In this document: piece by piece, positions 42,465 to 51,179 of the stretch
How the letters are laid out: each line of letters opens with the position of its first letter
Numbering within the stretch: the first letter of the stretch is position 1
Source: JAMXLJ01 sp036558745
Lineage (GTDB): Bacteria > Actinomycetota > Acidimicrobiia > IMCC26256 > JAMXLJ01
Direction of reading: 5' to 3'
DNA: 64,000 bases
Assembly: GCA_036558745.1 (NCBI GenBank)
Contig: DATBEZ010000035.1
Coordinates: 1-64,000, forward strand
Translations under genes and position numbers: made by a program
The notes under the pieces: generated by a model
Told to the model about the DNA's origin: nothing
What the model saw: the letters and a program-made list of their open reading frames with translations, nothing else
Database searches by the model: none

Positions 42465-43292
42465 TTACGGGTTGATCGACGCGCTCGACGCACTCGGCGC
42501 GATCACGACGATCTCGACGCGGCGGTTCGTGGCCCGCCCGGCGTCGTCGGTGTTGGGGACCAGCGGTCGCTGGTCGGCGTAGCCCGCGGCGGTGAGGCGG
42601 GCGGGGTTCAGGCCGTGACTGTCGATGAGGTACCGGAGCACGGACGTGGCCCGGGCGGTGGAGAGCTCCCAGTTGCTCGGGTACGCGCCGCCGGGCCCGA
42701 TCGGCACGTTGTCGGTGTGGCCCTCGATCGAGAGCGGCTCGGGCAGGGCGTTGAGCGCCGGTGCGAGCTGGTCGAGGACCGACTGCCCGTCGGGGCGCAG
42801 CTGGGCCGACCCGCTGTCGAAGAGCACGCCGTCGGTGACGATGTTGATGACGAGACCGCGCGGGTCGAGGCGGAAGTGCACCGAGTTCCCGAGCCCGGCG
42901 GCCTGGAGCTTGGCCTCGATCTGGCTCTGGGTCTCGAGCAGCGACTTGCGCGTCGCCTCGGCCTGCTTCTGCGCGTTCTCCTTGTCGAGCAGGGCCTGGC
43001 TCGCCTCCTGCTGCTGACCCGCGGAGAGCCCGTCGAAGAAGCCGTTCCCGCCTTGGATCGCGCTCTTGCCACCCGCGGGGAGCACGTTGCTCGCCGCCGC
43101 GCCGCCGCCACCGCCGAGGCTCGAGTTCAGGGCGTGGGCGAACTTCTGGAACTTCGCGAGGTCGATGCTCGACATCGCGAACAGCACGATGAAGAGCGCG
43201 GCCAGCAGCGTGATCATGTCCGCGTAGCTGACGAGCCAGCGCTCCATGTTCTCGTGTTCCGGCTCCTCGGCGGCCTTGCGGCGGCGGGCCAT
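42465..43292 (-). CDS. motB: Flagellar stator protein MotB
   Basis: 275-aa stator subunit. TM with the proton-binding Asp25 in VSYADMITLLAALFIVLF, a Gly-rich plug/linker, and the OmpA-like peptidoglycan-binding domain (LSIEGHTDNVPIGPGG, NWELSTARATSVLRYLI, TNRRVEIVV). Asp25 and neighbouring residues favour a proton-driven motor, though ion specificity cannot be fixed by sequence alone. Starts 1 bp after motA. Confidence 0.95.
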   Translation of the reverse strand: MARRRKAAEEPEHENMERWLVSYADMITLLAALFIVLFAMSSIDLAKFQKFAHALNSSLGGGGGAAASNVLPAGGKSAIQGGNGFFDGLSAGQQQEASQALLDKENAQKQAEATRKSLLETQSQIEAKLQAAGLGNSVHFRLDPRGLVINIVTDGVLFDSGSAQLRPDGQSVLDQLAPALNALPEPLSIEGHTDNVPIGPGGAYPSNWELSTARATSVLRYLIDSHGLNPARLTAAGYADQRPLVPNTDDAGRATNRRVEIVVIAPSASSASINP

Positions 43293-43293
43293 G

Positions 43294-44073
43294 TCACGCC
43301 GCCCGCTCGGCTTCGAGCGCCTGGCGTTCCTTGTCGGGCAGGAACGAGAGCAGCTTCTGCTCGATGACCCGCGGGTTGGAGCCGGCCTGGATCGAGAGGA
43401 TGCCCTCGAGCACCAGCTCCATGTGCTGGGTCTCCGACTCCGCGATCCGCTTCAGCTTGTTCGAGAGCGGGATGTAGATCGCGTTGGCGAAGAGCACGCC
43501 GTAGAACGTCGCGATGAACGCGCCGGCGATGCCCTCACCGGCGGTCGTCGGGTCGGAGAGGTTCCCGAGGACGTGCATGAGGCCCATGACGGCGCCGACG
43601 ATGCCGAGGGTGGGGGAGAAGCCGCCCATGTCCTGGAAGAACTTCGCCGGCACCTTGCTGTTGGCCTTCTTGGACGCGACCTCGGCCTCGAGGATCTCGC
43701 GCAGCTCCTCGGGGTCGGTGCCGTCGACCGCGAGCATGATCCCCTTCTTGAGGAAGGGGTCGTCGATCGTCTTGGCGCCTTCCTCGAGCGCGAGGAGGCC
43801 TTCCTTGCGGGCCTTCTCCGCGAACTCGACGACCACCGCGATCGAGCCGGCCGCGGACTCCACCTTGCCGGTGAACGCCTGCTTGAGCCCGCCGACGATC
43901 GCGCCGACGTCGTGCTTCGTGAACCCGGCGAGCGACACGAGCACGCTCGGGATCACGACGATCATGAACGCGGGGATGCCGATGAGCGCGCCCGGTTGCG
44001 CGCCCTCCATGATCCCGCCCACGAGGACGAGGAGCACCCCGCCGAGGGTGCCGATGAGCGTCAGCGGATCCAT
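43294..44073 (-). CDS. motA: Flagellar stator protein MotA
   Basis: 259-aa membrane protein with four TM segments: MDPLTLIGTLGGVLLVLVGG, IPAFMIVVIPSVLVSLAGF, then the cytoplasmic domain (EGLLALEEGAKTIDDPFLKKG with charged residues that act on FliG), and GFSPTLGIVGAVMGLMHVLG with FATFYGVLFANAIYIPL-type TM4. The ATG at 44073 begins the canonical MotA N-terminus. In the flbD-motA-motB-fliL operon. Confidence 0.95.
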   Translation of the reverse strand: MDPLTLIGTLGGVLLVLVGGIMEGAQPGALIGIPAFMIVVIPSVLVSLAGFTKHDVGAIVGGLKQAFTGKVESAAGSIAVVVEFAEKARKEGLLALEEGAKTIDDPFLKKGIMLAVDGTDPEELREILEAEVASKKANSKVPAKFFQDMGGFSPTLGIVGAVMGLMHVLGNLSDPTTAGEGIAGAFIATFYGVLFANAIYIPLSNKLKRIAESETQHMELVLEGILSIQAGSNPRVIEQKLLSFLPDKERQALEAERAA

Positions 44074-44078
44074 CGGAC

Positions 44079-44333
44079 TCAGTCCTCCGGGTCCAGCGTC
44101 GGCACGACCCGCAGCGAGGGCGCGGGCGGGACCTCTTCGGCCTGCTGGACGAGGGCGACGATCGAGGCGCGGTAGTCGCGCACCCGCTCCACCACCGTGG
44201 CCACCGACTCCTCGACGACGTACTTGGTCCCGTCGACAAGGGTCACCACCGTGTCGGGAGTGCTCTCGACACGTTCGATGAGGTCGCAGTTCAGCGCGAA
44301 CGGCGGGCCGTTCAAGCGCGTCAAGCTGATCAT
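44079..44333 (-). CDS. flbD: FlbD family protein
   Basis: 84-aa small protein; MISLTRLNGPPFALNCDLIERVESTPDTVVTLVDGTKYVV is the FlbD/Swarming-protein-71 signature region (abbreviated by position: residues 1-40). Often found directly before motA in Gram-positive flagellar operons; its function is poorly known. ATG at 44333, 49 nt after the predicted FliA-type transcription start. Confidence 0.88.
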   Translation of the reverse strand: MISLTRLNGPPFALNCDLIERVESTPDTVVTLVDGTKYVVEESVATVVERVRDYRASIVALVQQAEEVPPAPSLRVVPTLDPED

Positions 44334-44388
44334 CGTTCTCCGTCCTTGGACAACGCCACCGGCCGGTCCGTGGCCGTGTGCTCCAAAC

Positions 44389-44414
44389 ATCGGCGGAACG
44401 GGCGCGTTTCTGAG
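44389..44414 (-). promoter_or_regulatory. FliA-type promoter for flbD-motA-motB-fliL
   Basis: On the minus strand: CTCA (44414-44411), 16 nt, GCCGAT (44394-44389). Predicted start near 44382. Confidence 0.72.
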
Positions 44415-44478
44415 AGTTCCGTGGTCCCGAAAGGGACACGGGGGGACGCGCGAGCGTCACCAGTGCGACCCGCGCGCC

Positions 44479-44585
44479 GTGCACGGAGCGACGGAGGAGC
44501 GCAGTGCACTGGCCAGGGAGTGAGCGGTCCGAAGCACCGCAGAGCGAACTCGGGAGCCCGGGCCGAGCGAGCGACCGAGAAGACA
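44479..44585 (-). repeat. Dispersed intergenic repeat family 1, copy B
   Basis: 107 bp, about 90% identical by eye and the same length as 38108-38214. It abuts the flgE terminator: its end, read on the minus strand as TGTCTTCTCGGTC, forms the T-rich tail of that hairpin. Confidence 0.8.
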
Positions 44586-44588
44586 CAG

Positions 44589-44623
44589 GCCGGGTGAGGG
44601 CCCTTCCCGTGCCCTCACCCGGC
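44589..44623 (-). terminator. Terminator of the flgB-flgE operon
   Basis: Perfect 13-bp stem GCCGGGTGAGGGC / GCCCTCACCCGGC with a 9-nt loop, 22 bp after the flgE stop on the minus strand, followed by CTGTGTCTTCTC. Best intrinsic-terminator candidate in the window. Confidence 0.8.
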
Positions 44624-44644
44624 TCTTGTGCGTCCCCTCTGGAG

Positions 44645-46138
44645 CTACTGCTTGAGGTTGACCAGGTCCTGGAGCATCTGGTCGGAGGTGGTGATCACCT
44701 TCGCGTTGGCCTGGAAGCCGCGCTGGGCGACGATCAGCTCCGTGAACTCCTGGGCCAGGTCGACGTTCGACATCTCGAGCGTGCCGGCCGAGATGCTGCC
44801 CCGGCCGCCGCTCGACGCGGTGCCGATCTGGGGCAGGCCGGAGTCGCTCGTGACCCGGTACATCGAGTCGCCCGCCTTCTCGAGGCCGGCCGGGTTGTTG
44901 AAGCTGGCCAGGGCGACCTGCCCGAGAGGCTGGCTCTTGCCGTTGGAGAACACGCCCGTGATCACGCCGTCGTTCGAGATCGAGAACGACTGGAGAGAGC
45001 CGATCGAGGTGCCGTCCTGGGACAGGGCGGCGAAGCTGTTCGCACCGGCGAACTGCACCAGCGCGTCGGGCTGACCGGCTGCACCCACGCCGACGCTGAC
45101 CGGCGCGATGAAGTTGGTCCCGAGCGACGCGTTGAGCGCGGCGTTGAACGTGACCGGCGGGAGGCCGATCGCCTGGTTCGTGGGCAGGCCCGTGTTGGGG
45201 TTGAAGACGAGCGACGGGAGCTGCCCGTAGAGGCTGACCGCAGGCAGGGCCGGGTTCGCGTTCGGCGCGGTCGCGCTGACGTCCCACACGTTGCCCGAGG
45301 TGTCGATCGCGGTCTGCACGCCGGTGGCGGTGGCGGTCGCCGCGGCCGACAGCACGACGGTGGTGCCGTTGGTGACCGACGCGATCGTCGTACCGGCCGG
45401 GATGCCCGCACCGGTGATCGCCTTGCCGACGTCGGCGGCGGTGAAGTTCGCGGTCGCCGACGTCAGCGTGGTGCTGCCGTTCGTCGTCGCACCGTCGAGC
45501 ACCGTGCGGGCCGCGGCCTTCGTGAACGTGAACGTGATCGGCACGGCCTTGCCCTGCGTGTCGTACACGGTGATCGACGAGGTGAGCGCGGTGCCGTTCG
45601 CGGCGTCGGCGGGCAGGTTGCCGCCCAACGTCACGTTGTTGGTCTCGGTCGGCGGGAGGGTCTGGCCGAGCGGCATGCGGATGTCGGTCGTCGGACCGTT
45701 CGTGTTCGTGACACCGTTCTGGTTCAGCCAGCCCTGCACGATGCCGCCGTCGGGCGTCACGAGCGAGCCGTTCGCGTCGAACGAGAAGCTGCCGAGACGC
45801 GTGTAGAGCGTCTGCGTGCCCTCGCGCACCGCGAAGAAGCCGTCGCCCTGGATCGAGAGGTCGGTCGAGCGACCGGTCAGCTGCGACGCGCCCTGCGCGA
45901 AGTTGGTCGTGATCGATCCGACCTTCACGCCGAGACCGATCTGCGCGGGGTTCGTGCCGCCGAGGGTGCTCGACGGCGCGCCGGCACCGGCGATGAGCTG
46001 GCTCAGCAGGTCCTGGAACACGACGCTGCTCGACTTGTAGCCGGCGGTGTTGACGTTCGCGATGTCGTTACCGATGACGTCCATCAGCGTCTGGCTGCTG
46101 CGCAGACCGGAGACGCCGGAGAACATGGAACGAAGCAT
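44645..46138 (-). CDS. flgE: Flagellar hook protein FlgE with inserted surface-type domain
   Basis: 497-aa hook protein. N-terminal rod-type motif MLRSMFSGVSGLRSSQTLMDVIGNDIANVNT, FlgE-specific LSIQGDGFFAV, and a C-terminal helix with NVDLAQEFTELIVAQRGFQANAKVIT. Residues about 208-281 are an extra Thr/Gly/Ala-rich insert (ADVGKAITGAGIPAGTTIAS) between two halves of the D2-like domain. The first 30 residues and last 40 form the D0 coiled coil. No flgG or flgF is in the window. Last gene before the terminator. Confidence 0.93.
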   Translation of the reverse strand: MLRSMFSGVSGLRSSQTLMDVIGNDIANVNTAGYKSSSVVFQDLLSQLIAGAGAPSSTLGGTNPAQIGLGVKVGSITTNFAQGASQLTGRSTDLSIQGDGFFAVREGTQTLYTRLGSFSFDANGSLVTPDGGIVQGWLNQNGVTNTNGPTTDIRMPLGQTLPPTETNNVTLGGNLPADAANGTALTSSITVYDTQGKAVPITFTFTKAAARTVLDGATTNGSTTLTSATANFTAADVGKAITGAGIPAGTTIASVTNGTTVVLSAAATATATGVQTAIDTSGNVWDVSATAPNANPALPAVSLYGQLPSLVFNPNTGLPTNQAIGLPPVTFNAALNASLGTNFIAPVSVGVGAAGQPDALVQFAGANSFAALSQDGTSIGSLQSFSISNDGVITGVFSNGKSQPLGQVALASFNNPAGLEKAGDSMYRVTSDSGLPQIGTASSGGRGSISAGTLEMSNVDLAQEFTELIVAQRGFQANAKVITTSDQMLQDLVNLKQ

Positions 46139-46209
46139 GGGGGGTTGCTCCTTGGTGGGGTACTGGAATTGGGTGGGCTAGATCTGGTGCTGGGGCGCGG
46201 GGATTCCCA

Positions 46210-46638
46210 TCACTTGTCGACTTCGGTGACCGACGCCATGGGGATGTCCTTGCCGCTGTCGAGATGCAGTGACGGCGGGTTGGCACCGGTGGTGTCGAAC
46301 ATGACGGACGCGACGGTCCCCTGGACCGGCTGCTTGTTGTCGTCGAGATAGGTCACGTGCTTGCCGACCATGGTGCTCGCCATGACCATCTGGTTCGCGT
46401 TGGTGCTCGCCTGCACCGTCGACGACATGTTCTGCAGCGCTTCGAGCATGCTGAACTGCGCGGTCTGGCCCATCATCGCCGAGGGGTCCGTCGGCGACAG
46501 CGGGTTCTGGTACTGCATCTCCGCGACGAGCAGCTTGAGGAACGTGTCCTTGCCGAACTGGTCGGGCCGGTCGATCTGCGGCGTCGTGTTCGTGTTCGCG
46601 TACGGGTTCGTGGACTGGGTGGGGTCGATCGCGGTCAT
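46210..46638 (-). CDS. flgD: Flagellar hook cap protein FlgD
   Basis: 142-aa hook-assembly scaffold, cytoplasmically made and exported. The conserved N-terminus DTFLKLLVAEMQYQNPLSPTDPSAMMGQTAQFSMLEALQNM is present (residues about 30-70), but the C-terminal FnIII/tudor part is short (KHVTYLDDNKQPVQGTVASVMF). Lies between fliK and flgE. Confidence 0.93.
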   Translation of the reverse strand: MTAIDPTQSTNPYANTNTTPQIDRPDQFGKDTFLKLLVAEMQYQNPLSPTDPSAMMGQTAQFSMLEALQNMSSTVQASTNANQMVMASTMVGKHVTYLDDNKQPVQGTVASVMFDTTGANPPSLHLDSGKDIPMASVTEVDK

Positions 46639-46659
46639 ACCGTCTCCTGTTCGGTCGGC

Positions 46660-48090
46660 TCAGAGCCGCACGTCGACGAGCGCGTCGGGCGACTGGGTTG
46701 ACGTCGGGGCGGATGGGTCGACGGTCGCGGTGGCGCCGTCCGCGGCTCCGGCGCGTTCGGCACCGCCGTCGCGTCCGGCCTCACGGTCGAGACCGCCGTC
46801 GCCGCGCGCGGCCGAGCTGTCGCCGTGGTCGACGACGACACCGCCGGCGCGCACACCGGCGGCCTGCAGGCGGTTGCGCAGGTCCTGCAACCCCTCGCGC
46901 AGCAGCGCGCTCGTGGACGCGTGGTCGGCCTGCAGGTGCACGTTCACGACGCCGTGCTCGACGTGGACCTCGAGCTGCACGCGCCCGAGCTCGGCCGGGT
47001 GCAGATCGACGGTGAGCCGGTAGGAGCCGTCGGGTTGGGTTCGCAGCGGCGCGACCACCGAGACGAGCTGCGCGACGGGCGTCGGCGGGACCGCGGCCGG
47101 CGCGGGTGCGGTCGCGACCGGCGTCGCCGGCGCGGTGGGCGTCGTTGCGAGCGGAGTGGTGACCGGCGCAGTCGCGGTCGTCGGCGCGGTCGAGCCCGCG
47201 GTCGACGGGCTCGAGGACGCGGGAGCGGGCGCGGGACGTGCCGGTGCGGGCGGGGAGCCACCACGCGAGCCGTCCGACGTCGTCGCGGTGGCCGTGACCG
47301 GCGCGGTGACGGCGGTCGCCGCGTTCGCGGGGTCGGTGGCGCTCGCCGTCGTCGTCGTGGCGGTCGTCGGGTTCGTCCCGGCCGTGCGCGCGGCAGGCGT
47401 TGCGGGGGTATGGGTGCCAGGGGCGTCCGAGGTGGTGGGCGCGTCGTCGGCGGCATCTGCGTCCGCGTCCGCGGGACCCTGGTCGGCCGCGGTTGTCTGC
47501 ACCGAGGGCGCGGACAGGGCGCTCGGGTCGGTCGGTGCGGAGGCCGCAGCGGTCGCGCTCGCGGTCGCCGGCTCCGAGGTCGGCGCGGGTGCGGTGACGG
47601 TCGTCGGGTTCGTTCCCTCGGTCGCCGCCGCAGTGATCGGGCTCGGGTCGACCGGCGCCGTCGCGTCGGGTTCGGGCGCAGCGCTCGTGGGCGTGGTCGC
47701 GGTCGCGGGAGTCGCGGTCGCCGCGGTGACGTCGTCGAGCGAGGGATCGGCCGCGGCGACGGTCGCCGCGTCGGCTGCGGTCGCGGTCGCGTCGTCGCTC
47801 GCGGGTGTCGAAGCGGCGGCGTCGTTCGTCCCTGGCGTCGCACCGGGCGACGTGGAGCCCGCAGTGGGCGCGGGTGTGTTCGCGGCGGGGTGGCCCGCGC
47901 CGCTCGCCGGTACAAGGGCGCCCGCGTTCGTGCCGGTGCCGGTGCCCGGGTTGGTGTCACCGGATGGCTGCTGCGACACCATGCCCGTCAGCACGGCGAC
48001 GAACGCGGCGCCCGACCCGTCGTCGTCACCCTTCGACGCGCGCGACGCCGGTGACGGTGCGACCGGTGTCTCGACGGTCCCGACGTTCAT
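46660..48090 (-). CDS. fliK: Flagellar hook-length control protein FliK
   Basis: 476-aa ruler protein. About 330 residues of Ala/Pro/Thr/Val low-complexity sequence precede the conserved C-terminal FliK domain (YRLTVDLHPAELGRVQLEVHV, VNVHLQADHASTSALLREGLQDLRNRLQAAG). The ATG at 48090 is chosen because GGAGG lies 5 nt upstream; a start at 48105 is also possible. FliK measures hook length and triggers the FlhB switch. The stop of the preceding hydrolase gene lies 12 bp upstream. Confidence 0.88.
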   Translation of the reverse strand: MNVGTVETPVAPSPASRASKGDDDGSGAAFVAVLTGMVSQQPSGDTNPGTGTGTNAGALVPASGAGHPAANTPAPTAGSTSPGATPGTNDAAASTPASDDATATAADAATVAAADPSLDDVTAATATPATATTPTSAAPEPDATAPVDPSPITAAATEGTNPTTVTAPAPTSEPATASATAAASAPTDPSALSAPSVQTTAADQGPADADADAADDAPTTSDAPGTHTPATPAARTAGTNPTTATTTTASATDPANAATAVTAPVTATATTSDGSRGGSPPAPARPAPAPASSSPSTAGSTAPTTATAPVTTPLATTPTAPATPVATAPAPAAVPPTPVAQLVSVVAPLRTQPDGSYRLTVDLHPAELGRVQLEVHVEHGVVNVHLQADHASTSALLREGLQDLRNRLQAAGVRAGGVVVDHGDSSAARGDGGLDREAGRDGGAERAGAADGATATVDPSAPTSTQSPDALVDVRL

Positions 48091-48101
48091 CGATCCTCCG
48101 T

Positions 48102-48689
48102 TCATGACCCGGCCGGGAAGATCCGGCGGATCGCGGTGATGTTCTTGGGCAGCGGCGCGAGCTTCACGACGTCGCCGGTGTGCGGCGCGACGACGTACAT
48201 GCCGTTGCCGGCGTAGATGCCGACGTGCCCGTTGACGCGCATGCCCTTGTCGCCGACCGAGAAGACGAGGTCACCCGGTTGCAGGTCGGCCTGGCTGACC
48301 GGCTGGCCCACCTTCACCTGGTCGTAGGTGACGCGGGGCAGGTCGACGCCCATGTCGCGGTACGCGACCTGCACGAGGCCCGAGCAGTCGAGACCGCGCG
48401 ACGGGTCGTTGCTGCCGTACACGTACTTCGTGCCCAGGTACTTCTCGGCGTCGGCCACGACCTGCGCACCCCTCGTCGACCCGCCCGCCGAGGCGCCCGA
48501 GACGGCCGTCGTGCCCGTCCCCGATCCGTTCTGCACACCGGCGAGCACGCTGGCGAAGTCGGAGCCGGACGCGCTCGTGCTGTTCGACGTGGTGCTCGGC
48601 ACCGGCGCGAACCCGCTCTGGATCTCCGCGATGCGCGCTTGCACCGCGCTGAAGCCGCTCGCGAAGCCGGTGGCGTCGACCGCGGTCAC
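48102..48689 (-). CDS. NlpC/P60 peptidoglycan hydrolase in flagellar operon
   Basis: 195-aa cell-wall endopeptidase-type protein. N-terminal 65 residues include a helical FSAVQARIAEIQ segment and Ser/Thr-rich linker; then a C40 peptidase domain: VVADAEKYLGTKYVYG, catalytic Cys in GLDCSGLVQVAYRD, His in NGHVGIYAG and the third residue in VAPHTGD. No classical Sec signal, so it may be exported by the flagellar system as FlgJ is. GTG at 48689 overlaps the fliJ stop. It probably opens the wall for the rod, as FlgJ does in proteobacteria. Confidence 0.85.
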   Translation of the reverse strand: MTAVDATGFASGFSAVQARIAEIQSGFAPVPSTTSNSTSASGSDFASVLAGVQNGSGTGTTAVSGASAGGSTRGAQVVADAEKYLGTKYVYGSNDPSRGLDCSGLVQVAYRDMGVDLPRVTYDQVKVGQPVSQADLQPGDLVFSVGDKGMRVNGHVGIYAGNGMYVVAPHTGDVVKLAPLPKNITAIRRIFPAGS

Positions 48690-49135
48690 GATCGGCCACC
48701 CCCCGGGTGCTCGTCGCGGCGGAACCGGCTGACGACGAGGTCGTCGACCTCCTGGTCGACGGCGCGCTGCGTCTCGAGCGCGTGGTCGGTGCGGGCGCGG
48801 TCGTCGAGCCGCTCGAGCGACTCGACGCGTTGCGCGGTGACCTGCCACGCGAGTCGCTTCTCCGTCGCGGCTTCGTCCGCGACCTGCTTGGCGATGCGCG
48901 CGAGCGAGATGGACGACGCCACGGACGCGAGGCGGGCCTGGTTGGCAAGGAACGCGGGCGTGGACGCGACAGCCGCCGACTTCGGGAGCGATTCGAGATG
49001 ACCGACCCGCGACGCGAGGTGCAGGTGCGCGGTACGGACGGACTGGTTCGCGGCGAGAAGCTCGGCGCGCGCCTGCTCCTCCTGGATGCGGCGGACCCTG
49101 AGGACCGACGCCAACCTGAACTGGTAGCGCTTCAT
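48686..49135 (-). CDS. fliJ: Flagellar export chaperone FliJ
   Basis: 149-aa coiled-coil protein: MKRYQFRLASVLRVRRIQEEQARAEL is the FliJ start, then long helical heptads with many Ala, Arg and Glu. FliJ sits in the FliI hexamer and activates FlhA. Starts 17 bp after fliI; GTGA overlap with the hydrolase gene downstream. Confidence 0.88.
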   Translation of the reverse strand: MKRYQFRLASVLRVRRIQEEQARAELLAANQSVRTAHLHLASRVGHLESLPKSAAVASTPAFLANQARLASVASSISLARIAKQVADEAATEKRLAWQVTAQRVESLERLDDRARTDHALETQRAVDQEVDDLVVSRFRRDEHPGGGRS

Positions 49136-49152
49136 GGGGTGTCGCGGCTCTC

Positions 49153-50496
49153 CTACATGTGCGGCGAGCCCACGATCGACTGGAGCGCTTCCCAGCTTGC
49201 TTCCGCCGATGCGATCTCACCGATGTCTTGTCGGAGGAAGCCGTCCATGGCGTCACGGAGTTGCACCGCTCGATCCACGAGCGGGTTGGTACCAGGCACG
49301 TATGCGCCGATCTCGATGAGGTCGCGGGCGTCGCGGTACGCAGCGAGGAGCCGTCGGAACTCCGTCGCCGCGCCGCGCTGCTCGCGGCTCGTGATCGCGG
49401 GCGCCACACGGGAGATCGACTCGAGCACTTCGATGCTGGGGAAGTGCCCGGCCGTCGCGAGGCGTCGCGACAGGACGATGTGACCGTCGAGGATGGAACG
49501 GGCCGCGTCACCGATCGGCTCGTTCATGTCGTCGCCCTCGACGAGCACGGTGTAGAGGCCCGTGATGCTGCCGTGCTCGCCCGCGCCCGCACGCTCGAGC
49601 AGCCTGGGCAGCAGCGCGAACACCGACGGCGGGTAGCCGCGTGTGGCGGGCGGCTCGCCGGCCGACAGCCCGACCTCGCGCTGCGCCATCGCGAAGCGGG
49701 TCAGGCTGTCCATCATCAACACGACGTCCGCGCCCTGGTCGCGGAACCACTCCGCGATCCGGGTCGCGGTGAACGCGGCACGCAGACGCACGAGCGCGGG
49801 CTCGTCGGAGGTCGCGACCACGACGACCGAACGGGCCATGCCCTCGGGGCCGAGGTCGCTCTCGATGAAGTCGCGCACCTCACGACCACGCTCACCGATC
49901 AGCCCGATCACCGAGACCTGTGCTTCGGTGCCGCGGGCGATCATCGACAGCACGCTGGACTTGCCGACACCGGAGCCGGCGAAGATGCCGAGGCGCTGAC
50001 CGCGACCGCACGGGATGAGCGCGTCGAGCGCGCGCACGCCGAGCGGGAGCGGGCGGTCGACCAGGCTGCGACGCAGCGGGTGCGGCGGTTCGCCGTCGAC
50101 GGTGACGGGCGTCGTGTCGCGCAGCGGGCCGCCGTCGTCGATGGGGCGGCCCAGACCGTCGACGACGCGGCCGAGCAGACCGGGCCCGACCGGAACGGTG
50201 AGCGGACGGTCCGCGGCCGCGACGGTCGCGCCGGTTCGCACACCGGCCAGCGTCCCGAACGGCATGCACACGAGCCCGTCGTCGCGCAGCGCCACGACCT
50301 CGGCGGGGAGAACCCCGCTCGGCGTCTCGACCATCACCGCGTCGCCGATCGCGCTCTGCAGACCCTCGACCTCGAGCTGGAGGCCGACGACCGAGCTCAC
50401 GCGTCCCGTCACGCGCGGTCCGGCGACGCGGATTGCCTCCTGAAGCTTCGCCACGAGCGCGCTGCTCGCGCCGTTCGACGCCACGTGGGTGCTCAT
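49153..50496 (-). CDS. fliI: Flagellum-specific ATPase FliI
   Basis: 447-aa ATPase of the export apparatus. Walker A AGSGVGKS (residues 173-180), Walker B VVLMMDSLTRFA, catalytic Glu in GLIGERGREV, and the ATP-synthase beta-like signature PSVFALLPRLLERAG. Full length. The start at 50496 overlaps the fliH stop by 4 bp, so it is coupled. FliI hexamerises with FliH and FliJ below the FlhA ring. Confidence 0.96.
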   Translation of the reverse strand: MSTHVASNGASSALVAKLQEAIRVAGPRVTGRVSSVVGLQLEVEGLQSAIGDAVMVETPSGVLPAEVVALRDDGLVCMPFGTLAGVRTGATVAAADRPLTVPVGPGLLGRVVDGLGRPIDDGGPLRDTTPVTVDGEPPHPLRRSLVDRPLPLGVRALDALIPCGRGQRLGIFAGSGVGKSSVLSMIARGTEAQVSVIGLIGERGREVRDFIESDLGPEGMARSVVVVATSDEPALVRLRAAFTATRIAEWFRDQGADVVLMMDSLTRFAMAQREVGLSAGEPPATRGYPPSVFALLPRLLERAGAGEHGSITGLYTVLVEGDDMNEPIGDAARSILDGHIVLSRRLATAGHFPSIEVLESISRVAPAITSREQRGAATEFRRLLAAYRDARDLIEIGAYVPGTNPLVDRAVQLRDAMDGFLRQDIGEIASAEASWEALQSIVGSPHM

Positions 50497-51152
50497 GGCG
50501 CGGGCACCTCCAGCGCGGCGCGCACCCGCTCGACCGCGTCGGCGAGGATGGCCTCGATGCTGCACGCGCCGACCGCGACCCGCGCGTCGCCGGACGCGAG
50601 GGTGGGGTCGGGGACGAGGGTTACGTGACGTCCCGGGGCGAGGTCGTCGCCGGTCTCGATCGTGGCGAGATCGGCGGGGTTGAGGCTGATCGTGACGTCG
50701 AGTCGTTGCGGTGCGAGCTGCAACGCGCGCGCGACCGCGTCGCGACCGGGCGACGACGTCAGCGCGAGCTCGCGCCCGAGCAGCGCCTCGGTAAGGAGGA
50801 AGGCCGCGGTCGCGATCGAGTCCTCGACCTGGGCGAAGGCCGTGCCCTGCTCCGCGTCGAAGCGCTGCACCGCGAGGTCCAGCGCCGCGAGCGCGGGCTG
50901 GAGCTGCGCGGCGCGCACCGCCTCGGCCTGTTGCACCGAGATCGCCGCGGCCTGCAGGCCTTCGTCGTGGCCGGCCTGGTACCCGGCGTCGAAGCCCGCT
51001 CGGTAGCCCGTCTCGCGTGCTTCGCTCACGAGGCGGTCGTCGAGCAGGATGCCGTTCACCGGTTCGGACGGCAGGGGCGTCGCCTCGAACACCTCGATGG
51101 CGTCCGTGCGCGCCTTGAGCACCGTGCTGCGCCGCCGCGCCGTGTCACCCAT
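50493..51152 (-). CDS. fliH: Flagellar assembly protein FliH
   Basis: 219-aa negative regulator and stator of FliI. ARETGYRAGFDAGYQAGHDEGLQA shows the GxxxG-type repeat of FliH helices, followed by the FliH/V-ATPase E-like C-terminal domain (VARALQLAPQRLDVTISLNPADLATI). ATG at 51152, 27 bp after fliG. Confidence 0.92.
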   Translation of the reverse strand: MGDTARRRSTVLKARTDAIEVFEATPLPSEPVNGILLDDRLVSEARETGYRAGFDAGYQAGHDEGLQAAAISVQQAEAVRAAQLQPALAALDLAVQRFDAEQGTAFAQVEDSIATAAFLLTEALLGRELALTSSPGRDAVARALQLAPQRLDVTISLNPADLATIETGDDLAPGRHVTLVPDPTLASGDARVAVGACSIEAILADAVERVRAALEVPAP

Positions 51153-51179
51153 CGATCACGACCTCGCGTCTCCCGCCGG

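Larger units (their letters stand above)
44334..44644. other. Intergenic region between flgE and flbD operons
   Basis: 311 bp without a gene. From the flgE side it holds a strong terminator (44589-44623), a dispersed repeat (44479-44585) and the flbD promoter (44389-44414), so it is a clean operon boundary. Confidence 0.7.
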
